Assembly: GCA_030765065.1 (NCBI GenBank)
Contig: CM060975.1
Span: 259,851,816-259,915,815 of the forward strand
Direction of reading: 5' to 3'
DNA length: 64,000 nucleotides
Source of the DNA: Deroplatys truncata
Taxonomy: Eukaryota > Arthropoda > Insecta > Mantodea > Mantidae
How positions within the stretch are numbered: the first letter of the stretch is position 1; each line of letters begins with the position of its first letter. Below the pieces are notes generated by a model. The model had not been told where the DNA came from. It ran no database searches and worked only from the letters and a program-made list of their open reading frames with translations. The position numbers were made by a program, and so were the translations under genes. Shown here piece after piece: positions 20,742-33,304 of this stretch.

Positions 20742-22083
20742 CAGTGACATCCATATAAAGCTGAACTACTTTGATGGGCCATAATTTCCCTCTGAAACCT
20801 CGTGTAAATGTGAAATTTGTTTTAATGATCTAAGTGGGTCTGGGAGAATCGCGTTTCTGCCATTTGTTTACTATTTTGTTGATTTAGATGGCAATTATGA
20901 GCGTTGTTGACAGTCGTTAGTTTGCAGTCGTAACAGAAACTTGCACTGCTCACTTCGAAAGCGTGTTTTTATTGTGGAAACGTGTTGGAAGACAAATTTA
21001 TTAATACCACACAACGGGCATTTCGAAGAGAATTCAATGTGCGCGATGTTACAATAAAGGCAACAATTTTATCGCTAGTAAGAAAGCTGGAGACAGCTGG
21101 TGTACTCGTCAGTGAGAGTGGAAAACATAGACCATAATTGAATGCAGTCTGTTGATAACGTTCGAAGACGCTTAGTGAACTCTCCAAAGAAATCGTTGCG
21201 TGGATTGAGCTAAGAGACAGGCTATTCATATGGTGCATGTCAAAAAGCTGCGAAGAAATCGGGATAGCGACAATACAGAGTGCATATCGTGCAGCAATTG
21301 AAAGAAGTAGATCATGAAAAGCGAATGCGTTATTATTGATGGATTCAGGGTTTTCTTATTCCACGTCCAGACATTCTCTCCATAACGTGAGGCATGGTTT
21401 CATCTGTTAGGCTACATCAACACACAAAACAGCAGATACTGGCTGCTGTAAACACCCATCTCATAAATGAAGCATCACTGCATGATGAAAAGGTTGGAGT
21501 ATGGTGCGCGGTGTCAGTTTCTAGAATTGTTGGCCCCATTTTCTTTGTTACGACTGTAGACACTACAGTTCGGGCATCCTCAATCTCCAATACATTTGTG
21601 GAGCAGCTGGATGATATCGAATTGACAGAAGGTTATTTCCTGCAAGATGGAGAATGTGTCATACATATAACTCCTCCATGCTACTAGTAACTAGTTTCTT
21701 TAATAATCGAATAATCTCAAAAGGTCTGTGCCCCCAGATCACGTGACCTAATCTCGCCGGACTTTATCTTATGGAGGTATCTTAAAAATAGAGTGTATAA
21801 AAATAGACCTCGGAAAACTGCTGCACTCTGTGAATCCATTATTAACGAAATAAGCAACGTTGGCGAGGATACTCTTCGTAGACGTTACAGAATATAGTGA
21901 AACGAGTGCAGATATATGTGGGTACCGGTGGATGACACTTCCAACATTTTCTCTGAAGAACAATATACAATGTAATCTCCCAATTGTGTATTACATTCTC
22001 CCAAAGTTGCACATGTGTCCTATTATTGGTTCAAGATTTATAACCCATTGAAGTAGTTCAGGTTTTTTTTATAGATCATACGA
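20742..22083 (+). mobile_element. Tc1/mariner-superfamily transposon, 1.34 kb, degenerate
   Basis: Ends starting CAGTGACATCC lie next to TA at 20740-20741 and 22084-22085. Subterminal inverted match: ATAAAGCTGAACTACTTTGA at the left against GAAGTAGTTCAGG at the right (about 22050-22062). Length fits an autonomous element of this superfamily, but the transposase is broken. It inserted into an existing REA copy. Confidence 0.8.
20995..21960 (+). pseudogene. Tc1/mariner-type DDE transposase, multiply broken
   Basis: Pieces in order: an N-terminal HTH (TTQRAFRREFNVRDVTIKA, ~21004-21132, ending in a stop); NVRRRLVNSPKKSLR; RVHIVQQLKEVDHEKRMRYY; the core frame 21394-21687 with KVGVWCAVSVSRIVGPIFF; FVEQLDDIELTEGYFLQDGE (the second catalytic Asp would be in LQDGE); then in another frame SPDFILWRYLKNRVYKNRPR with ISNVGEDTLRR near the C-terminus. 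At least two frameshifts and three stops. No activity expected. Confidence 0.85.
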
Positions 22084-22559
22084 TATAATCTTGTATAACT
22101 GGTAAACATTAAGCGATAGACGAAGATGTACTACACAAAAGAACGTAGATCTCTTTAAAACAAACAATTTATATTAAATAACCTTTTTTGTGATATCAGC
22201 CAACTCCAAGATATCCGTTACTAATGGTTCGAATTGTTCAATACTTAGCCATTCTTTTAAAGTCAATATTCAGTTGTTACTTGCGATTCCATTGAAACCA
22301 TATGGAATTTTAAGGCCACCGTGTAAAATCCTGTTCTTAAACACTTGACTATCGCTGGTTTCCTTTGTAATGTAGCCGTTTCTGCAAAACTTGATTTGGA
22401 TTACAATGAAGCAGATATAACAATAAGCTTTTCTCTAAGACTAGTTTGTATGTCCATTAACAAAATTATAGAGTGTAGAGAAATTCATATGAATGTATGA
22501 TATCAGAGTATTCTTGATGATTAAGTATTTTTCTTTTCCTCCTCCGTAAGATTTCTGGT

Positions 22560-23480
22560 GTCACGTTGCAATATCTAGCAGTTCAACATGAGCACCACTC
22601 TCATCTGTTGGCCCTAGCACGAAAGACATTCCCGAGCATTTGTGGTGTTATAGGTGCAGTAGCTTGTCTAATTCGGTCTCAGAGCTCTGCCAATGAGTTG
22701 ATACGGCGTCAACGAAACACATGTATCTTGATAAATTCCCATACGAAGAAGTCCATGGGTGTTAGGTCGGGATAACGCGCCGCCCATATCATGGGTCATG
22801 CGCGCCTAATCCAGCTCCCAGGAAACACGCCATTTAAAAACGTACGCACATCTATGGCATAATGGCATTCTGCCCCGTCCTGTTAGAAGTAAACAGGTGC
22901 TCCATTGGTGGTGTGTCAGCCCAGATGATGCAGTTATGTCGGTTAACCCTTCCACAAGTATGGAAGGTTGCCTCGTCGTTGAATAGGATCTTATTGAGGA
23001 TGTTGCAATTTGCATTTGCTTAAAGCAAAACCTGGTGCATGTTCACACGCTCTGCAGAATACTCATCATGTAATTGGTGGAGAACCTGCAGATGGTACGG
23101 CTTTTATTCAGTGAATGTCGCAACACTTTATGTACATCGAGTGTGGAATGTCCAGCTCTACCTTGGACCGCGTTCAATGGATGTTCTAATGTCTTCAATT
23201 CAGTCAGCAGATGTTGATGGACGGCCTTGTCCGGACTCGTTCTTAACGGTACCAGTGGAGTTAAACTTATTCACTAATTATTGAATGGTCTTATCAGTAG
23301 TTCCAGGTTTATGAAATCAGCGATCAAATTTCGTCCGAATTTCACCATACGACAACCTCTGCAACCTCTACGTTACAATGGCTATCCTCTCTTGCACATT
23401 TAACATCACACTTGTTCAGTTATCTGTAAAAACAGAACACATGCTTAGTGGTGCCATGAAGACAATGCATCGTTTTCAGC
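22560..23480 (-). pseudogene. Second DDE transposase remnant, different lineage
   Basis: On the minus strand an N-terminal segment (IRTKFDR, GTTDKTIQ, LVNKFNSTGTVKNESGQGRP) around 23230-23340 is followed by ILNKILFNDEATFHTCGRVN at ~22950-23010. Next come IIWADTPPMEH, a degenerate NRTGQNAIMP, and a C-terminal part near 22570-22800. NDEATF carries one of the catalytic acidic residues. The order equals that of insect IS630/mariner-type transposases, with many stops. It starts 50 bp after the REA 3' end, so the locus was hit repeatedly. Confidence 0.7.
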
Positions 23481-24361
23481 AACAACTACAACATTTACAT
23501 CTACAATGCACCTGCAATGCACTAGCATACACATATTATCCCTACTCCACCTTTTGCTACAAAATCGAAACTTAATATCTGGACACCTGTATTTATCGAG
23601 ATTAATATAAAATGTTAAAAAAAATGAATCTGACGTCTAAAATTCTTATGACTTTGTCTATCTGTCACAATTTACGTTCATATCAATACTATAAACTCTT
23701 TGTATTTAAACCTTTACTTTTCTAACTACGTACTATCAGACTCGAAAAGTGTTTGGGAGAAATGTTAGAATAACATTCAGTTTTTAATCTATACTTATTC
23801 TTTTTACATTATAGTATGTAGTATTTACATGAGCTAAAGAAAAACAGAAGATAGCCCACTTAACATCTCAAACTTTGAAAATATTAAAGCGAGCAACAGC
23901 TAATATTTCGAGAACGTTTAATATAGTTTATAAAAGTTGCACACTGGAGGCAGTGGTACGGGTAATGTCATGGTAGCATGCTTCAGGATATCTAGATCCT
24001 ATAGGCAATAACACTATGTAACGTTTAGTGAAAAAGTGAACCGTCTTTTGTTCGAATCAGTTACCTGTTACGTTCATGAGTTTATCCCTTGCTATGAAAG
24101 CCAAGTTATTCGAGGAATTGATCCTGACATCCCTGGTTTAATGTCTCAAATATTTTGTTTGATACAAACTGTATATTACAAAAATCTGCATTTTTGTTGA
24201 AATAAGTTTTCGTCTATCGCTTACGGCTTTTAAAATTACTTATAATTCAATAGGACTATAACGAAGTCCGATGGAAACTTTATAGAAAACTGAATACATA
24301 CATTTTACTAATCATACCATTATAAAGCAATACCTTTAGGCTCAAGTTTGAAAAAAGTGCT

Positions 24362-24412
24362 GGACCCGTAGCTCAATTGGTGGAGTATATGCCTGCTATG
24401 CGAGAGGTGAGA
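24362..24412 (+). other. tRNA-like head (truncated SINE or pseudo-tRNA)
   Basis: CCCGTAGCTCAATTGGTGGA is a good tRNA D-arm/A box, followed by ATGCCTGCTATGCGAGAGG like an anticodon arm. The T-arm is absent. It is followed 60 bp later by the GT tract. Confidence 0.5.
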
Positions 24413-24468
24413 ATTTTTCTCTAGCCAAGATTATTCTCTATCCTTCCCGACTCTGGAAGTTTGAATGA

Positions 24469-24470
<2 letters not shown>

Positions 24471-24567
<97 letters not shown>

Positions 24568-24580
24568 CGCGCGCGCGCGC
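24471..24580. repeat. (GT)44 followed by (GC)11 microsatellite
   Basis: Perfect alternating purine-pyrimidine for ~110 bp: GT repeats from 24471 to ~24559, then GC repeats to ~24580. Frames across it are artefacts. Confidence 0.98.
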
Positions 24581-24589
24581 TCTAGCGTA

Positions 24590-25815
24590 AAATAATTCAC
24601 AGAAAAAAACAGAAATTCAATGAAAATTCTGCAAGAGTTAACGCTATTGGCGATAGGCAATATTTTCCAAAGATAAAAGGCCGTCGATATAACCATTGCA
24701 GTTAAAGGAGGGGCATAAATGGAACAAAAAAGCTTTGAGAAAACAAGTTAACCCCTTAAAGGGCGGCAGTTAAGTACGTGTGAAATTTGGATTTGTTACA
24801 CACACACACACACAACACAAACACACTCACACTCACGTGGACAGATGCAGTAAAACGTTACGTTTAGGTAACCAAGCGGCAGAGAAAGTTAAAAGGAAAC
24901 ATCTATAGTATGCTTTTTGCGTTTTTTGCTTTGTATATATGCAAGTGTTTGGATGTTAAATTATCTTATTACTCCCATTTGTGCGTATAAGAGTAAGTAA
25001 AGGAACTAATTATTTTTATTGCTATCCTATATATCTGTTCTATTAAGTGACGCTTTGTTGAAACTCGGAGCAAATGAAATGTACAGTGGCAGAAGGAAGC
25101 CCACGTAATCCGTCGCGCTGCTGTTCCTTTTGTCTCTTCTGTATTTGTAGTTCTCTCCAGAGAAGCAATCAACAGCTTTTCAGCGCAGCAAGGAGTTCTG
25201 TTGGGCTCTGTTCTAGTAGAATACTCTCGCTCTAGAAGAGGTAACTTACAAGTAATTAGCATCTATGATATAGTCTGAAAATAGGTCATTGGGTGACAAC
25301 TTCCCGGCTGTGTTACAAATTCGAATATGCTATAAATTTCCAATTGTTTTAAGAATGATTATTTTAGCTCATTTATATGTTTTAGAGAATAGTATATGCG
25401 ATATTGTGGGATTTTGAAGAATACGAAATACAATGCGTAAATTTTAAAGAAAAATATGATGTATTATACTCAAATCTTTCTCCCTCCTACCTCTTCCTCA
25501 TAATATATCACATAATTCATAAAAACTGATGCCTCAGACTCACACGACTGTTTAATCCACAAGAAATTGATTTAAGTCATGTTTGGATACGTTTTCTTTA
25601 TGTAAAATTATATGACAAGGATTTTTATTGCTATGCTAATTCTAGTATCATTTATAAGATAACAAACAAGAAGGTTTTATCTTTTGCCCTAAAAAGTTTT
25701 ACTAAACATTATAACCGCAATATAATTGTAATATTTAATGAAAATGTAACACAAATTGTTTTGTTTCTTGCGTTTCTTCCTACACATCATACACTTTCAT
25801 TTCCTCTTTGGTATT
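24590..25815. other. No recognised feature
   Basis: AT-rich, with a short CA run near 24799-24814. The 97-codon minus frame at 24969-25262 has no domain that I recognise. Confidence 0.4.
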
Positions 25816-25829
25816 TTTTATTTTCCACA

Positions 25830-27230
25830 AATTTGTCAATATGGGCTCCACGTTTGAGGTACACAAATTTAACACAACCACCAGGTTCTTATTAGTAATG
25901 CTGGACATTCGGCTGTTTTGGTATTGTTCAATTTGGAAAAAAACTGTTCTCATACATACGTTGACCCAAATGTTGCTATGAGACGGTATGCAAAGCGACG
26001 AAGATTCGGAAACAAAGTTTCTGGCATTGACTTATACGTCTCCAGACCCAACATACCAGATGTTCGTAGTATTGTTTTGTAAATTTATTAATTCCAATTG
26101 CAGGGCTGTTTCTGATGGCTGAACAGAAAAGGGATTGTTGAATGTCACATCAAATCTCATATAAAATTCTTTGCTAAGGTCTTCTATAAGTAATTTGTAT
26201 TTTGTGTTTAAAATACTTTATTGTCCATTAGTAATGATTAGTAATGAGTGTTGAATTTGACAACTTCACAATATAAGTTTGACAGTGAACGCGTTCACAT
26301 TACATAATAGATTAACAATCAAGTTTTCCTTTCCTTGTAAACTGAGGTTTAGAACATTCATATCTGAAGTCAAGTCTACAAAGTATACCAGATCATATAT
26401 CCATTCATAATTAGACATTTATGGAATTTCTAATTGTTGCATCTTCATAAATTCCTCAATTTCTTTACGCAAGTCAAAAGAGCGCTTCAGCATATTGCCT
26501 CGACTAACATGGTTGTAGTAAGTCAAGTCAGGATAATCAGATCAATATTCTGAATTGCCTGTGACGAAGTCCTCGTGAACGGATCATATTAACTGTATGA
26601 ACAACTACTGACGTTACTTTTTATATTGTGATAGATTGCTTCGCGATGAATAATACAATGAATAGCTAAAATATAATCTGGAGGCAGTTCTTTCTTTATT
26701 AGGTACTTCCTTAATAAACCGACAAATGCATTTTCTGCCCTACCATAGAGAGCACCCCATCTTCGCAACAGAGACCAAAGTTTCCAATGGAAGCTCAAAT
26801 TTATTAATTATGCTTACAATCCTTCAACAAGATTTTATTCACCCCTGCGATCCTTCAAAGGTGTAAAATCTAGAAAATCTTCAAAGATATTAAACCCAGA
26901 ATCAATTTCCCTAGTGAAAATGGCCAGTTGCGCCGTGTCTTTCCGATCTGTGATTTCATCCAGAGCTAATGAATAAAATTTTAAATTTTTAAGTCTGGAT
27001 GATAATTGTTCCTCTAGGTTATGAGCCGTTTCCATTATTCTCTCTGTCACTATTGCGCGAGCTAAAATAATAGTTTTGATGGAATTTATCAGTGAAGGAC
27101 AGCTATCTTCTGCAGCTATTAGTAGAAATTTCTTCACAAATTCCCTCTCTGAAAAAGGTTTCTTTGCCCCTGCAATGTCCCTTCAATTTTGTAGCTAGCG
27201 CGCACAGGCCCGGCGATGTTTACAATAGAG
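25830..27230 (-). pseudogene. hAT-family (ZBED-like) transposase, decayed
   Basis: On the minus strand, beginning at ~27225: ASYKIEGTLQGQ, a frameshift, then KKFLLIAAEDSCPSLINSIK, LEEQLSSRLKNLKFYSLALD and EITDRKDTAQLAIFTREIDS. The catalytic-core signature SLALDEITD holds the first acidic residue. Next, in another frame (26589-26798), comes ILAIHCIIHREAIY, with the CIIH motif typical of this group. The C-terminal dimerisation part near 25850-25985 reads ATFGSTYV, a stop where Cys is usual, EQFFSKLNNTKTAE, then, shifted, NKNLVVVLNLCTSNVEP. Several stops and frameshifts; the N-terminal BED finger is not identifiable. Terminal inverted repeats not found. Confidence 0.85.
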
Positions 27231-27689
27231 GAACATTCATCATATTGGCTACGTTTTACTTTTTCCTTCAGTTCGTCGAGAGCTTTTTATCTATCTACCC
27301 CCGATAGTTTGTCATCTCCACACGAACATTAATGCTTGGACACGAAGGCTTGGATACTAAAGTGTGTAACCAACTGTAATCGTGAACATATCAGGTATAC
27401 AACCTTTTTGTCTATTGGAATAAAAGAGTATCGGTTTTCCAACACACTGCTGAAGATGAAGTTGAAGTCAACTGCTTGTTTTGAAAAACACGCCAGTACA
27501 TGCTACTGCAACTGCTTAACTGAACTGGTCGCTATGCTTTGGTGCTCACGAAAGGAGGGGTAGTAGGGGAGTAGCATCGCATCTTGGGAGTACTGTTCCC
27601 GAGGCTTGATATGAATGACATACTGAGTTGCCCTTGAAGGATTCCAGCTTTAGTAACACTGCATACTGCCGGAAACCTCGTTTGTTGCA

Positions 27690-27950
27690 TGCTTTATGGG
27701 TGGTAGGAGAAGGTATGGCATTCATATGATTTTTTCGAGTTTGGAAGATAACAGGCTTGAAGAGAGACCGTGTAGGACAGAAAGCAAGCGTTTGGATGAA
27801 GTTTATTATCGCAAAATGCAAACTTTGGAGGAGCTGATAGAACGTGCCTTAGCTGCCAATGAAATCAGGAAGAACCACCCGATCGGGCCACTTCATGAAC
27901 TTTCTTAAATAGTGCAGACATTTCAAGCACGTGTTATAGTATTCTTGCTA
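27690..27950 (+). pseudogene. Possible C-terminal scrap of a mariner-type transposase
   Basis: The plus frame 27696-27908 contains KRLDEVYYRKMQTLEELIER followed by ALAANEIRKN. This resembles the region after the third catalytic residue in mariner/Tc1 transposases (V-Y-x-x-K-x-x-T-L-E-E-L). There is no catalytic residue in view and no inverted repeat, so this is a tentative call. Confidence 0.3.
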
Positions 27951-28611
27951 CTATTCGTTTTAGTTGTTCTCAGCTTCTGTCATTTTTACTTTTCCTTTAT
28001 TATCATTGCAAATATTTATGAAATACGCTAAAACCACCCTACACAACTATTCTCACGATAAATACACATAGCACAACGTGCCTGAAAATTTCATGAATCG
28101 GATACTACACAGACCCCTAGCGCGTTTAAAGGCAAATACCAGTAGCCTGCGAGTTGCTGTTTACGTTGTTGGAAAACGAACTCTTTTACCAAACGATGAA
28201 ACCTATAGGAAACAGCATAACGTTTTTCACCCCTTCCGCCAGTACCTATTAGCCATTTCATTTTAGTGAGCAGTATCTTCCACCCTATGGTTTTCATTTA
28301 CTCATATAAAGTGAATTATTTATTCACGCCACGTTATTCACCACAAAGATTTGCCTAGAAACAATTTCAAAACTAAGTACTATGAGGTTAATTCAACTGC
28401 TTATATCCTAAGCCATAGTAACGAGCTCATATTATGAACGAGAATAAAAAGAAAAACAATGAAAGACTTTGGAATGCTTTCCTTCAGATTATATACTTGG
28501 GAAAATCTAAATATGTAACAAGGGATATTTTGGAAGCGGCTAAGGATAGCAGCAAAAAATACAAATTACATATTTTAATATCTCTTTTTTCTGTGAACAA
28601 CGTTTGTCTTA

Positions 28612-28925
28612 GGGGCGGCGCCGTGGCCGAGTGGTTAGACCGTTCGCCTCTCACCGAGGCGGCCCGGGTTCAATCACGCATGTGGAATTTGTGGTGTTTT
28701 CTCCGGGCTCTCCGGATTTCCCAACTGCTCCATCATGATTTTCCTTTCATCCATTTCACCATCATTTCGTTTCATCTACTTCCTTCTTCCCATACCAGGC
28801 ATCGGGCTAATCACCCATCCTGGATATTCTGTCTGATCCATGAGTGTCTGCTCCTCGACGGGCCTCCGCCTGTAAGTCCTGGGGTGTAAGTCCTACATAC
28901 GAGGAGGTTAAACAGAGAAAGGAGA
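28612..28925 (+). mobile_element. tRNA-derived SINE (SINE-A), Glu-type head
   Basis: A target duplication of AC(G/T)TTTGTCTTA lies at 28600-28611 and 28926-28937. The head CGCCGTGGCCGAGTGGTTAG with CCCGGGTTCAATC gives A and B boxes. The body is CACCATCATTTCGTTTCATC, CATACCAGGCATCGGGCTAA, TCACCCATCCTGGA and CTGCTCCTCGACGGGCCTCC, with a GAGGAGG tail. The overlapping 151-codon frame is SINE sequence, not a gene. Confidence 0.88.
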
Positions 28926-29089
28926 ACTTTTGTCTTATATTATGGCTCTAAGGATATGTAAACTTCAATGAAACGGAGGAGGACCTCATAGGCTACTCAT
29001 TAAAATTCAAGAGATGAAATGTATTTGTTGTTGCAAGATCTTCAATCAAAATAACGGGGTCATTATCGTTGGGAAAATAAATACACTTT

Positions 29090-29320
29090 TCCTTATAAGG
29101 GCCGTTTTTAAGTCGATAATTTCCTTGCCTTCGCCTTACCTCCTCAAATGCGCCTGACTGAAGTATGAAGTTTGGTATTTATCCGACTTTTCGTTTTCTT
29201 TATTTACGCTATGCTTGTGCATACACACATACATAAATACAAGCTGCCTGTTTCTAAAATGCATAGTTTTTTCTGATTTTGTTGGTTGAGTGCAATATAA
29301 TATTTCCTCCATCTGCCATA
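29090..29320 (-). repeat. REA repeat, divergent fragment
   Basis: GAAGTTTGGTATTTATCCGA and TTTCGTTTTC..TTACGCTATG match the central part of the family in reverse orientation. The ends are not recognisable. Confidence 0.5.
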
Positions 29321-29788
29321 GATGAGTGGTAGAGACAGGAATAGCAAATTCACACATAAGTGTGCACTAAGGCATTTGCAAAAAGACGCATTCAATTTGA
29401 GGTTCCGTGCGATAATCTCCAACTACCGGAGTAATAAATATGTAATTAACGCTCGCATTGTGCATGTAAACAGCAAACACTGAAATTGTATCTTATTTTT
29501 CATACCCACATGTGATGCATAAGCGAATTCGTCACATTAGCACAGCTTTTAATTAACGTCAAATATGTATGCCGCATTTTCATATGCATTTATTTGCGGA
29601 CCTGTATTTGCTGTGACTACGTTGGAAGGCATAAGATGCATAACAGGCTGGCATAGGAGGCTTCCAAATACGCGAAATGAATTTGGTCAGCGAGGAAATT
29701 CAATTTAATTCTGCTAGGGACCCGGCTGCATGAATAATTCTGGATGTTTACCTTATCTCCATTGTGATTGTTCCCGGCATGCAATGTT

Positions 29789-29790
<2 letters not shown>

Positions 29791-29842
<52 letters not shown>
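29791..29842. repeat. (CA)26 microsatellite
   Basis: Uninterrupted CA repeats. The antisense frame across it is spurious. Confidence 0.97.
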
Positions 29843-29845
<3 letters not shown>

Positions 29846-30034
29846 GGCTGCCAGCTTTATTTACTAGGCCTCACAGCAAAATGAAATGTCTCAACCGCAA
29901 AACATTCAAGATTGAAGCCATAACGCCGCTATATTACGAGCAGTATCTTCATACAACTTCTATGTAACCAGAATTCAAAGTAACAACCAATAATATACAA
30001 GGATTAAAGGGAATTACTCACATTTTTATTTTTA

Positions 30035-30772
30035 TTTCCTACTTACATATAGTAAGCAGAGGAAGTGTTTCGGTACCGAAATTTCCCGGAGGTACTCCTA
30101 TTGAGACTCCCTGAATTCAAAAAGATATAAAAAGGCGTTCTTACAAACAGGTCAGCGTGAAAAGAACTTTAAATCCTAAACTTGGTATTTAAGTCGGGTA
30201 TCATCCAAGGATGCAACACAATCCCAAACTACTCTTCATATGGAAACGTTTTCGTTATTTTATATTTTCGCAAAACTGGCTCTAAGATTTTGGTCAAAAT
30301 ACAATATGTTTAAAATAACAATTGAAATGCGTATCTTTAATTTTCTATGAATACCTATGAAGACATCTTCATTCTTGAATGACTATCGTAATTGGTGAAC
30401 CGTAAGATACAGACAAAATCTTTATACAAAAAAATGTAGATCTGTTATAACACAATTTGTATGAAGTACATTTTTTTTTGTGGCGTTAACCATTCCTGAG
30501 ATATTCCTTGTTATTGGTTTGAATGTTAAAATACTTATACTTTTCTCAACTGGTAGGCCATCTTTCGGTTTTTTCTCGTGGTCATGCAAAGAGCATGGAA
30601 TTTTAAAAGTATCACACAGCGACACGCTCTTTGAAAATATGACTGTCGCCCTACATACTGTATGCTACAACGAAATTTGTAAATATGAATTGAAAGTCCA
30701 TCTAGATTAATAAGAAATACATGTAATAATAATCTAGTAAGTCTTGTGAATGCAACACATCAGATTTTTCAA
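30035..30772 (+). repeat. REA repeat, nearly full-length
   Basis: CTTACATATAGTAAGCAGAG at the start, CTAAACTTGGTATTTAAG inside, and GTCTTGTGAATGCAACACAT followed by CAGATTTTTC at the end. Confidence 0.85.
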
Positions 30773-30779
30773 CTGTAGA

Positions 30780-33300
30780 GCACAAGGAAAGCGCAATAAC
30801 AATAGAACAAAGAAGTTGCTCTAAATTGGAAATTTCGCCACCCAAACCTAGAGTAAACTTTTTGAAGTTATATTAGTGTGCATTTTAGCTCTAAAAAAAT
30901 ATTAAGGTGTTGCTTATATTCAAGAATTAATGTAGAAGCCTCCAGACTTGGGGTCAGTAATTACATAATATAACATAAAGTAAACAAGGGCGTCCACAAG
31001 ATTCTTGCAAGGAGAGGGTTCCTCTAAGGATTCTCTAATATAATAAACAACATTATAGTTAATGCAAACTGACCTCTAAATAGCGCATTAAATGTGGAAA
31101 TTCAAAACGCTAGTCCATTCCAAACCATACCATCCAGATAAATGATAGACAGCAGAAACCAAACAACAGAAAGAGGAACTTGGAAGCAATTTGATCAATT
31201 ATTCTTCTATTATATACACGCCTAAGGCAACATTAACTAAAACGACAGTCATTAAAACATACTAATTGGAAATATTTGTAATTCTAAAATGATCCATGTT
31301 GTTTTTTTCATAATCCTTAATTAAATAACTTCTATCATTTGCTTATTAGTTTGTCAGTATCCTCTGCAGTATCCTAAGCAGTATGAGCTTATGGTTAGTA
31401 ATGCATGGAATGCAACTGTTTTAGGAAAAATAAATGAAATTGAATCAACAAAGTCTTCGTGATCAGTAATCTTCCATAAGCTCAATGTTGGCACAACTGA
31501 TAATAAGAGAACCGCTGATCATAACACACTGCTGCCATCTAGCGGAATATTTGTACTGATGATAAATGAAAAACCATCTAAAATGTGATTTAATTTAATA
31601 TTGAATGAGAAAATCCTTAGATTGTGCTAATCTTCCTTTTCATTAGTTTTCATTTCGTGTTGATCCTTAGATTTCCTATGTTAGTTTAGGCTTTACCCTT
31701 TAAAAATACTCTCTCTCTCACTCACTCACACACACATACACACACAGACATGCATACATGCACTTAAACTCTCATTCATACTTTTAGATCCTAGGGAGAA
31801 TAGGGAACAATCCGGGAGCTAGCATGCAAACCGCCACACCGTAGTGTTGGCTAAGTTTATTATCTTTTTTATTTTAGGGTGAACATATCTTAAAAATCGC
31901 AGTTGCTGTAAGTAGTCTTATAAATTACTTAATTTTGTATTTGAATCAGATATACTCCTAGGTTACAAAGCGAAAATTTCCAGTATAATTTCCGGAAATA
32001 ACATTTTTACTTGTTAATGATTCCGTTGTTAATGTTTAATTTTTTCAAAATGGCTAACAACTGAATGGATCATATTAATAATTACAATACTAAGGGTCGG
32101 TTTTAAAAAATGAGAAGTGATATCATTCAAAAAATGATATATTACATAAAGGCAATTTCTTAACGACTTAAGTGTACTTTGCTAAGCAAAGAAATGATTA
32201 AATGCATGGTGCTGGGATCATTCTTGCTGTTAATTCCTTGCCTCATTTAGTGAGTACATTTACTCCAATGAGAGCTGCCAACTTGCGTGTTATTACTTAT
32301 TAGTTTAAAATTACGGGCTTTATTGACTGAAAGTATTTTTAGTACATGAAGTAAACAATAGGTACCTTTTGTACAGAATATCTTTGGTTCCAAAATTTCT
32401 TTATCCAAATTTTGTCACAGATGCCCTTTTAGATATAGAAACCAATTTAATGTTTTACAGGCATTCAACTGTCTGTATTCGCATACATACGTTATATACT
32501 GTAGTATTCATTAAAGACTTTATCTGCTTTAGTTACGTAGCATGGATTTTACAATACTAAAAAAAAGAAAACCTTGTGAACGTATTCGCTACCTTACGAG
32601 TTTCGTAATGAAGGTACTATTAAGCAACGATTTTCGTAATGTAACTCTTATCACGAAACTGGTTGCGTATTGTGAACAGTATATAAATAATAAACTGTTA
32701 TTTATTAATAGTAATAATGTCGGGATTTATTAGGCATTAAACACTGTAACAGAATTAACTGGATTTGCAGTATCTTCATCAGAACTCATTTTTAAAAGTT
32801 TATTTAATTCACCTAGTACTCATGTTCTTCTGTTTTAAACAAACCTAACAAACAAATCGTCTAACAAACCATGCATGGCGTACTACACACACGTATCAGC
32901 TATGTCTCAATGTAGTGTACTGTTTCAGTGATTCCTAATACTACATCTGAAATAACAACGTAATTTACCAAGGTAAATAAAAAATCTACATTACATAACT
33001 AAGGTAGATAAAACGCTGTACGATACACATATCTTAATTACTATTCTTTGTTATTACCATATTTGTTTTCCTAGAAACGATTTCAACTTAAGCAGTAAGT
33101 TTTTGGTTGCATACAATATACGAAAAAAAACCGTTTAAATGTTTATTGGAAGCTCGGAGGAATAAATAATTCATGAGTCGTAGTCACGGAGGAATAAATT
33201 ACTCCTCTGTGATCATTGGGGGAATTAAAAAAAGATTCCAAAACTTTTGAGCATCTTCGTCAGATCATATAGTTATATTTTAGAAAATATAACGATACAG
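30780..33300. other. No recognised feature
   Basis: AT-rich sequence. There is a short CT/CA-rich run at 31708-31750; otherwise I see no gene or shared repeat. Confidence 0.4.
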
Positions 33301-33304
33301 TATC

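Larger units (their letters stand above)
20318..22515 (+). repeat. REA repeat, split by a Tc1/mariner element
   Basis: The 5' half (20318-20741) has CACCACGTACATTGTAGATA, AAACATCAAACTTGG and CCTTTACATGGAAAAG. The 3' half (22084-22515) resumes TAATCTTGTATAACTGGTAA and ends GAGTGTAGAGAAATTCATAT then GATATCAGAGTATTC. The join recreates the order seen in the intact copy at 13.6 kb. Confidence 0.85.

Noticed and set aside
28434..28889. 151-codon plus-strand frame
   Set aside because: More than half lies in a SINE with clear target duplications; the first part has no domain.
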